NCBI GenBank assembly: GCA_036927565.1
Contig: JAYESD010000010.1
Span: forward strand, 117,210,866 to 117,274,865
Reading direction: 5' to 3'
From: Tuctoria greenei
Lineage: Eukaryota > Streptophyta > Magnoliopsida > Poales > Poaceae
DNA length: 64,000 nt
This document shows positions 56,701 to 64,000 of the stretch, piece after piece. Position 1 is the stretch's first letter; every line of letters starts with the position of its first letter. A model generated the notes under the pieces. That model had not been told where the DNA came from. It was given only the letters and a program-made list of their open reading frames with translations, and made no database searches. The position numbers and the translations under genes are program-made.

Positions 56701-57390
56701 CACTTCCCAGTCAGAGTTGCAGAACACCCTGTCGAGATGGACTAGCGTAGGCTCTGCTCGTTCATTACTCCATGTAAATTTGCGACCCTGTAATCTGATC
56801 TCTATAAGTTCAGCCTCATCCAGGTTGTGTCTGAAGGTTCCCATTAACCTCCGGTTCAGATTGGTATTGTTTTTGTCCCTAGCTTCATATATCATATTAA
56901 AATCGCCAAGACAGATCCATGGGGTCCCTGCCTGAGGTTTTGAGGACAAAATTTCTTGAAGGAGGACATGTTTCAAGGCGTCATTGGTTTGTCCATACAC
57001 AGCCGTGATCTGGAAGGATTTATCTGAGTCCTTTGGCCTAAGTGTCATGGTTATGCAGTAGTTTTTAAGCACAACATCGCATCCTTCAAAGTAGACCGAG
57101 TTCCAAGCTATCAGGATGCCGCCTCTGGTACCATCAGTAGGTAGATGTTCGGCCTGATCCAGAGTCTGGCCCAATGTTTCCATCCTCAGTTGTGCTGTCA
57201 TGACAGCAATTTTGGTCTCTTGCAAGCAAACAATTGTTGGTTTGGCCTGGCTGATCATTTCCTTTATCACTGCACGTCTAGCCGGGTTGTTTAGACCGCG
57301 CACATTCCAGCTAAAAATTCTTAGATTTTCACTCATTGGAGATAACTGATAACACATCATCTGCTGAGGGGATAATAACTGACTGGGCAA
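53779..57390 (-). pseudogene. LINE ORF2: endonuclease, RT, zf-RVT
   Basis: 57390-56515 is an uninterrupted 291-codon APE-type endonuclease with FSWNVRGLNNPARR, CLQETKIAV, WICLGDFNMIYEARD and LSDHCPLLLD. A stop at 56515 follows. RT pieces are 56299-55940 (KQLPPEKSPGPEGFTC), 55746-55435 (SAFIKGRVIQDNF, FELDISKAFDSVSW) and 55377-54733, where the catalytic box reads YTVDAMIFANP instead of a Y/F-A-D-D form. 54990-54750 has KVSWARVCRPIQSGGLGV. 54368-54150 resembles the reverse-transcriptase zinc-binding domain (CKLFLWLLLQDRVWTAQRL). 54084-53779 is the C terminus. Several stops make it inactive. Confidence 0.85.
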
Positions 57391-57593
57391 ACAACTGAGG
57401 TTGCCTTGGAACTAGACTGCAAACAAAACTAGGGGTACATTGAAGCCACAACTTGACACTCCACAAACTGACACTGCCATCATACATCTGGGCAAAAGAC
57501 TGAGGAAGGCTAGGAGCCATTGGCACTGACCGCCAAAAGAAACAAGAGGGATACATTGATAACTTGGTTTTGTTCTAACATGAGGGACCTCCT

Positions 57594-58335
57594 TTAGGCC
57601 GCCAGATTAGCTTCCTGATCAGTGGCCGCCACAGCAATCATCGCAGTCAAGCTGATATGGCTATCTAGATCCAGAGCCTGCCTCAGTGCAACGATCGCAG
57701 AAGCTGGTAGTGGTCCCTTGTTGACGGATAGGTACTTCTTTAGTGCAACATCACCAAAGAATTCTGAGCTATTGAGCTGATGCATGAGGCAAAAGGTGGC
57801 TCAATGCGCTGTTGGCACAATTGAACTGCAGGCAGACTATGTTGGCTTTTCCTCGATGGCTCAGCTGAGGAAGAACGAGCTCTAGTCTTTTGCACCGTCC
57901 TAGGGGGTGGCGGAGCAAGAAGCAGAGAAGCGGGTGTAGGGGGCAAACAACTTCGTATGAAGTCCTTGGCTGAGGCAGTTGGAGCTTCCTTAGCAGTGGT
58001 TACATTCTCAGCACCCCAGGTGTCTTCTTCGTTACCAGGGTTGATCATCACCTGGCCAGCAACCATGTGATCGGCCTGAGCGTCAGAGGAACCCCCAAGC
58101 TGATGGCTGTCATGAGTCATCACTAGAGTATCATCCAGAGGGGCTCGGCCGACAGTTGGAAACTTGTCAGTCAGGCTGCTGGCAAGCTGAAAATCTTCTA
58201 ACATTGGGTCTGGGAGCCGGCTTGGAGGGACCCCATCTTTATCTTTCAGCTTGTAGCAATCGAAACCAAGAACCAGAGGGTCCAGTCCCATCTTTGTGAG
58301 GATCCGCCTTTCGTGGGTCCACTTGTGCTTCCCGT
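57594..58335 (-). pseudogene. LINE ORF1, C-terminal part
   Basis: Minus-strand frame with WYGKHKWTHERRILTKMGLD near 58335-58275, then a Ser/Pro-rich basic stretch (PRTVQKTRARSSSAEPSRKS) and, after a shift near 57785, SSEFFGDVALKKYLSVNKGP. A WYGKHKW-type junction and such a tail are usual for ORF1 (RNA-binding protein) of grass L1 elements. The N-terminal part is missing. Confidence 0.6.
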
Positions 58336-58344
58336 ACCAATCCC

Positions 58345-61300
58345 TGGATCAGTAGCTGGTGCGCACAACAAAATGTATAGAAGTCCATACACGAATATTT
58401 ATTACAGAACCATTATGGTCTTACAAGCATTGTCTTACAGTACATTCAATCGTGACTTAACAGGGTCACTGGATACATAAGAGTAGAGCTACAACAGTGT
58501 TGATACGGCTCCATTCCCTCAAGCATCCCTGGGAGTAGGACTGAACCTATTCCTCATCCTCGCACGACACTTTGTCATCTTAATCCTCTTCTGGGTGGCA
58601 ACATATTAAGCAAGAGTGAGTACATAAGGTACTCCACAAGCCCTAACACTACTCAAGGCAGATGTTTCATGCATTGGGGCTTGTAGGAAGAGAGGCCATA
58701 CGGCTTAGTTTTGCTGAAAAGCTTTTTATGCAAGGTTCTCTTTGAAAAGAGTTTTTGCAATAAGAGGGAGGAGTAGTTGAATCAGTATTATTATAGTTGG
58801 TGGGCCCTGGGGGAGTTTCAGACCATCCCGCCAGTTCCCTCACTTTTAGATGAGTCTTCGAACCCAAGGTCCTGACGACTCCGGCACGCATGCCAACACT
58901 TTCCCAAAACACGGCAGCCTCGGCCACCCACACACACACTTCAAGGTGATGCACTAATGCTAATCAATAGGAGCCCAAAGCATAGTGTGCCAAGACTGTG
59001 ACAACAGCTATCTAGATAGATTAGACTCTGCAGAGTTTGTACACTTTACCCACATGCTACGTACTCCTGATCAGAGAGTAACGCAACGCTCATCCCATCT
59101 TCCCCGAGCAACCCCACATTCACACCTCGGCCCTACACAGGGGCTATTCGGGCATTAACTACCCAGCCAGACACGGACGACACTCGGTCTCCGTGCCATT
59201 TCCAGGTCCACCATGTCCTCCATGGCTCTACATGTTTTCTCATGTGGCAGTTACCAAAAAGGTAGGCCGAGTCCTACCCATACAGGTTCTGTGGTTGTAC
59301 AATATGACTATGTTGAGGTCAAATGAATCGATCCTTATATTGGTGAGGCAGCTCCATCCGTCCTTGGCAAAAGGACTAGTTCGAAACACACAACATCGAA
59401 CTAAACTGAAGTACTCAGCATAAGGCTAGTACGGAAAACATGGTCATCGGACTACTACTGAAGCAATCAGCGCCGATTGGTGGGTTACACCGAATACACA
59501 GCCGCAGCTGGTATACCTCTTAGGGAGCTCTCGGCATCCCATCACCATACCCGCCTCGACCACCCTTCCCCTTCACCCACACAGTTCATTAATCACCCAC
59601 CCATATCCTAACTCACACCACCAAACACCTTTTAACACATTTCACAATCATGTATACAGTGGTGTAGTGGTTCGCGACGTGAACATCGCAAGGGTTCCTA
59701 AGCATAGTACTAACAAGGAGGTGCTTACATCACTGCTATAGCGTAGCGATGAAGCTATTAGGTTGTCAAGGGGTTGTGTTGTCAAGGTCAAGGAGGGGAT
59801 TGTGATAGTCACTACTATTATCGTAACTATTGCAGTGTCTTGTTTCAAGCCATTGATAACGAGTAACTACTGGGTTAATGTTTATCGTTGGCTAGTAGCT
59901 AACACCTATATTCAGTTATCAACATAGCTCATGCTACCACATCAAGTGGTTCATAGCATAACAACATTTTAAAATAGACATACAATCATGCAATGAAAAC
60001 AAGCCATAGGTGCGATTGCAAAACATAGGTGAAATATGATCAGTGAGTTAGAGCTTGCGTTCGAATTCGTCGAGGAGGTCTTCCTCGAAGTTCGGGTCTT
60101 CCTGGACTTCCTCAACGTCCTCAGCCTCTATAACATGACTAGGCGGGTAAATATATGGCAAGAGAAGCCCAATTACAGGGAATACCATTCAAGGAAATAT
60201 TTATTTATGTTGTCGTCTTCCTTATCGTTCCTGGGATCTATGTGAGTTGTTGGGTATTTTTCCATGTTCCTTTCTATTTATCCTTTTCTTTTAACAGCCT
60301 TTAGTTGGTTAAACTATTTTGTAATTTTTATTTGGGCCCCAAATCCCTAGCTAACATACCCTGACCACCTTCTACTATTTTTCCAAATTTTTCTATAATT
60401 TTTCTATATTCAAAAATGTGTTTTCCATACATTTAAGGTACATTCTCGGGTGTTCCTAGCCGTTTTGGCACTTTGACAGTGGGTCTGTTGCCTTGTGTGT
60501 ACGTGCGTGGGTACACCTAGCTGAGCGAGCAGGCTGGCTAAGGGGTCCCAGACGTCAGCGACCATTGGTCCACTGCACTGGTGGGTTGCGGACCCATTTA
60601 GCAGGCCATGCGCCTGTGGTCCGCGTGAACCGAGCCCACGCCACCCTTGCGCGGCGCGGGGCCTAGTGGCGTGGCGCGACTGGGCCGATGGGGCAAGCCC
60701 ATCTCGAGTGGAATCCAGGTGGCGGCCACGTTGGCGCCATGTAGGCACGGCATGGGCGCCTTGGTGCCGAAACAAGGGAGCGATGGCTGCACGGCGGGAT
60801 CTCACAGGCGGTTCGCCGGAACCCCTCCGTCGGTCATGCCTGGAATGCCCTGATGCAATGGCGAATTCCCAGAGGTGAGGTGAACCTATCGGCGACGACG
60901 GCGGGCCGGGACGGCGGTTGGAAGGGCGGCGTCGGCATGTCGAAGGCGGTGGCACCGGCGAGCTCCTCGGTCCCTCATCCCCCGATGGGCATCTTCAGTT
61001 CTCCTTGTCGCAATGCGTACTACGGGGCACGAGAAGTCGCCAAGGAGGCACGGCTAGCCCGGGGGAGGCCCCACGGTTGCCGGCGACGCCGAGGTGCGGC
61101 GGCCCGGTTGGGGTTGCCGCTGCCCCCCCCCCCCCTATTCAAAAGGGGTCCTGCCCAAGCTAACCAACGTTCTAGCCGTTCTAGAGGCTTACAAAGCTAA
61201 TGGAGCAAGGGTGTTGGTGTGACCAGGCTCGCTGGAGCACGAACGTTCTCGACGGCCGGCGGAGCTAGGTTTTGATGGCCACCCTTGCTCGAGCTAATGC

Positions 61301-62173
61301 TCGGCGCGAGACAAGGCATCACATGCGTGCTATGGCTACTGAAGAATACGCCTGCGAAGGTGATTGAAGGATGGAGGGATGTACCGGCGACGTTGAGCTC
61401 GGTGGCCGGCGACGAGGAAGAAGAAGGGGCTCCAAAATTCCACTCCGAGAGGGGCGCTCGAGCTCCGGGGTGTGAGGTGGAATGTGGTGGGTTGTACTGA
61501 AGCAAGGTGGTGAGTGTGAGGGCCGTTTTATAGGCTCGTAAGGCAGTTCCCGGTCGGAGGCAGTCACGCGCCTTTTGGCGCGACCGCGCAGGTGCTCGGC
61601 TGGCGGGGCGAGGGGTCGTCGGGGTAATGATTCAAGGCTGGCAGGGTGATGCGGTGTCGCTCTCGTGATGATGGCGGTGCAGCAAGGGGGCAGGTGGCGC
61701 AACAGTTTCCTGGACGTGTCACATCGCGGGATAACCGAAAGGCTTTGTCGGGCAACGAAGGGAATGGGGAGGAAGGAGGCGGTACAGCCTTGGGCCGGCT
61801 GGGCCGTGCGTCCAATCGGGAAAAGGAAAAGGTGGGCCGTGCGGTATGGGCCTCGGTGAAGCAGGCTGGGCCACAGGGAGGCTATGCGGGCTGCCCCTGA
61901 TTCTAGGTCCTTTTTCTTTTCTTTTTCTTTTCTGATTAGATTTTTTACTAGGATCTCTATTTAATGGGTTGGTTCCTTTTATTCACTTCCTATTTTTTTA
62001 TTTTTTATATTTTTCCTATGTTGTTATTATTTGAGGGGTTTTTCTCACGCTTTGCATAATCTCATAATTGCTATTAGAGCTTCCCTCTCAAGTGTAGCTA
62101 GTCTATTTTTTGATTATCAAAAAGTTTTAATTCCGAGTGAATTTTTGATTATCAAAATTTTTGGGATGTTACA
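58345..62173 (-). repeat. 3' LTR of the right-hand Tekay-like element (about 3.8 kb)
   Basis: The right end is exact: minus strand TGTAACATCCCAAAAATTT begins at 62173, directly after the PPT. The left end is placed near TGGTGCGCACAAC (58357) and may be off by tens of bases because it abuts LINE ORF1. A minus-strand TATA box (CCTATAAAACGG) is at 61527-61538. The GC-rich 60540-61900 part corresponds to the promoter and leader; frames there show no motif. A shared palindromic block is at 59024-59054. Confidence 0.65.
61527..61538 (-). promoter_or_regulatory. TATA box of the right-hand Tekay LTR
   Basis: Minus strand CCTATAAAACGG, 635 bp from the LTR start, followed by a CAC/CCTC-rich leader. 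Position and context match the TATA boxes of the other two Tekay-like LTRs. Confidence 0.65.
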
Positions 62174-62190
62174 AATCTACCCCACTTAAC
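62174..62190 (-). other. Polypurine tract of the right-hand Tekay element
   Basis: Minus strand AAGTGGGGTAGATT directly precedes the LTR start at 62173, comparable with the GGGGGGTAGAAT of the complete element. Confidence 0.7.
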
Positions 62191-64000
62191 GGAATCTCGT
62201 CCTCGTGATTCTGACTCCTCCTCAAACAGGTAGGGGAATTCTTTCCTTAAGTCTTCTTCACGCTCCCACGTAGCTTCTTCTTCTGTGTGATTGGTCCATT
62301 GGACACGGCAGAACCGCGTTGCAGTTCTCCGCGTCTGTCGAGTCACGACGTCTAATATCCTCACAGGCATTTCTTTGTACCTCAGGTCAGCCTGTAGGTC
62401 CATTGCATCTATGAGCACTTGCTCTTCCGGTACCTTCAAGCACTTCTTGAGCTGAGATACGTGAAACACGTTGTGTATGTCCGACATATGCTCTGGCAGC
62501 TCTAGTCGATAGGCAACGGTCCAACATACTGAGGGGCCAACTTGCCTCGAACTTGGAACCTTCGGGTGCCTCGAATGGGTGAGACCTTAAGGTACACAAA
62601 GTCTCCATCGTCGAAGGTCAGTTCTCTTTGACGGTTGTCTGCATAGCTCTTCTGTCGGCTCTGAGCTATTTTGAGGTTTTCCCTAATAGTGGTAACTTGC
62701 TCTTCAGCGTCCTTAATTATCGCGGGGCCGAAGAATGAGCATTCTTCGACCTCAGACCACATTAAAGGGGTCCTACACTTCCTGCCGTGTAGGGCCTCGA
62801 ACAGGGCCATCTGAAGGCTGGCTTGGTATCCGTTATTATATGAGAACTCTGTGAATGGCAGACTTGCCTCCCAATCTTTTCCGTACATTAGCACGCACAC
62901 TCTTAGCATGTCCTCCAAATATTTGATTCACTCGCTCTGTCTGCCCATCTGTCTGAGGGTGATAGGCTGAGCTGTAGTCTAGTCTGGTTCCTAAGAGTGG
63001 GTGAAGGCTCTTCCAAAAATGCGCGGTGAACTGGGAACCGCGATCTGACACTATTCTACTGGGCACTCCATGTAGCTTTAGAATCTTGTCGATGTACAGT
63101 TGCGCCAACCGATCTCCACGGAAGGTGGTTTTGACCGGTATAAAGTGGGCTACCTTGGTCAGTCGATCCACTATGACCCAGATTGAGTCATTTGTTTTCT
63201 TCGTACGGGGCAACCCAGTGATGAAATCCATGGCGATTTCATTCCAGTTCCATACGGGGACATGGAGTGGTTGCATCAGTCCTGCCGATCTCTGATGTTC
63301 TGCCTTTACTCAACGACAGATGTCGCAATGTGCGACAAATTCTGCTATCTCCCTTTTCATTGCCACCCACCAGTACTTTTTCTTCAGGTCCTGGTACATC
63401 TTGGTGGCTCCTGGGTGAATAGAGTAGGCAGAGTTGTGGGCTTCGTCCATGATGAGGCGCCTCAGCCCGTCCGTGTTTGGTACGCATATCTGATTCTCAT
63501 ACCAAAGGGTCTTCTGTTCGTCCACCCAGAACCCAGGGGCCTTGCCCTTCCCCGTCTAGTTCCGTAATTCTACGATCTCCTCATCCTTTTCTTAGGCTCG
63601 ACGGATCTGATCCTCTAGCGTGGGTTGCACGCATAGCATGTTGAGGTATCCGTCCGAAACAGGATGCAAGTTCAGCTTCCGAATCTCTTGCTCTAGTTCT
63701 GGTCTCTTAGTGATGGCTTGTACCGTATTGCAGTGCGCTTTCCGACTCAGCGTGTCTGCCACCACGTTGGCCTTTCCAGGGTGGTACTGCACCTCCAAGT
63801 CGTAGTCCTTGATAGTTCCAGCCACCTCCGCTGTCTTAGGTTCAATTCAGTCTGGGTGAATATGTATTTCAAGCTCTTATGATCTGTGAAGATCCGACAC
63901 TTATTTCCAATCAAGTAGTGTCTCTAGATCTTTAAGGCATGAACAAAGGCTGCCAGCTCAAGGTCATGTGTTGGGTAGTTCTTCTCATGGACTTTTAACT
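62191..64000 (-). pseudogene. Tekay-like pol: RNase H end, integrase, chromodomain
   Basis: From the right edge: RNase H (HEKNYPTHDLELAA, TDHKSLKYIFTQ; a TAG near 63927 falls where Trp-Arg-His is usual), then YHPGKANVVADTLSRKAHCN (63800-63730). The integrase zinc finger follows (HNSAYSIHPG, HCDICR), with a TGA at 63310 that fits CGA to TGA. The core has MDFITGLPRTKKTNDSIW, RIVSDRGSQFTAHFW and HPQTDGQTERVNQI. A frameshift near 62930 leads to the frame 62918-62502, and the C-terminal frame 62487-62152 ends in CRVQWTNHTEEEATWEREED, a chromodomain-like segment. It is disrupted by stops and indels. Confidence 0.85.

Larger units (their letters stand above)
53663..58340 (-). mobile_element. L1-type LINE, minus strand
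   Basis: From right to left: end of ORF1, ORF2 endonuclease, RT and the C-terminal zf-RVT region, then a short 3' tail ending in seven T on the plus strand (53663-53669), i.e. a short poly(A). The right end lies in ORF1, so the copy is 5' incomplete, by truncation or by the neighbouring Tekay LTR. I could not find a convincing TSD. Its 3' end abuts the PPR pseudogene. Confidence 0.82.
58345..64000 (-). mobile_element. Tekay-like Ty3/gypsy element, 3' end, minus strand
   Basis: Contains the 3' LTR (about 58345-62173), PPT and the last third of pol; the rest lies beyond the right edge. It is a third Tekay-like family: pol is similar to that of the element at 1895, but the LTR sequence differs except for short blocks. 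The left LTR border is uncertain. Confidence 0.8.

Noticed and set aside
60410..61900. Overlapping GC-rich frames on both strands
   Set aside because: They lie in the promoter and leader part of the right-hand Tekay LTR and have no protein motif; the plus- and minus-strand frames mirror each other.

Overview
This window is repeat-rich nuclear DNA of a grass (Poaceae type): a nested stack of LTR retrotransposons with LINEs, small DNA transposons and one broken nuclear gene. The evidence is the repertoire: Tekay/Del-type chromoviruses with LTRs of about 3 kb, an Athila-type element, a Tat-type element with an antisense Transposase_28-like gene, a CRM-like chromovirus, Ty1/copia elements, L1-type LINEs, hAT-like and Tourist-like elements and a plant PPR pseudogene. 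I cannot name the species. I found no intact host gene, tRNA, rRNA or CRISPR array.

Layout. (1) 1-16733: a minus-strand Athila-type element (LTR, PBS, gag, protease linker, RT, RNase H, integrase start) is split by a full-length plus-strand Tekay-like element at 1895-14136 (LTRs 3209 and 3196 bp, TSD GAGCT). (2) 16734-18560: non-coding Athila-like sequence and part of a second Athila-type LTR in the opposite orientation. (3) 18563-43877: a 5'-truncated plus-strand Ty1/copia element hosts two insertions. One is a 15.4 kb minus-strand Tat-type element (20996-36444, TSD ACTAG) that itself contains a truncated minus-strand Tekay fragment (23611-27286). The other is a young CRM-like element (36934-43397, TSD GATGT) inside the copia 3' LTR. 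(4) 43930-48286: a LINE fragment, a minus-strand copia element with a 131-bp LTR, a fragment of a Tat-like LTR and a hAT-like element. (5) 48287-53660: the least repetitive part, with a hAT-like element carrying a perfect 8-bp TSD, a Tourist-like MITE and a PPR pseudogene. (6) 53663-64000: a minus-strand L1-type LINE, then the 3' LTR and the end of pol of another minus-strand Tekay-like element that runs off the right edge.

Nothing here forms an operon-like system. The functional units are the retrotransposons, and every coding region I read carries stops, frameshifts or deletions. Many stops look like C-to-T changes at CG or CHG sites, as expected for methylated silent DNA. The most unusual features are: the Tat-type element that has gag and protease but no visible RT/integrase, with an antisense gene and an array of 70-bp repeats in a higher-order pattern; a cluster of 12-bp palindromes in the U3 of the truncated Tekay LTR; a palindromic block shared by three otherwise different Tekay-like LTR families; an extra ORF upstream of gag in the complete Tekay element; and a CRM-like pol frame that reads into its own LTR.
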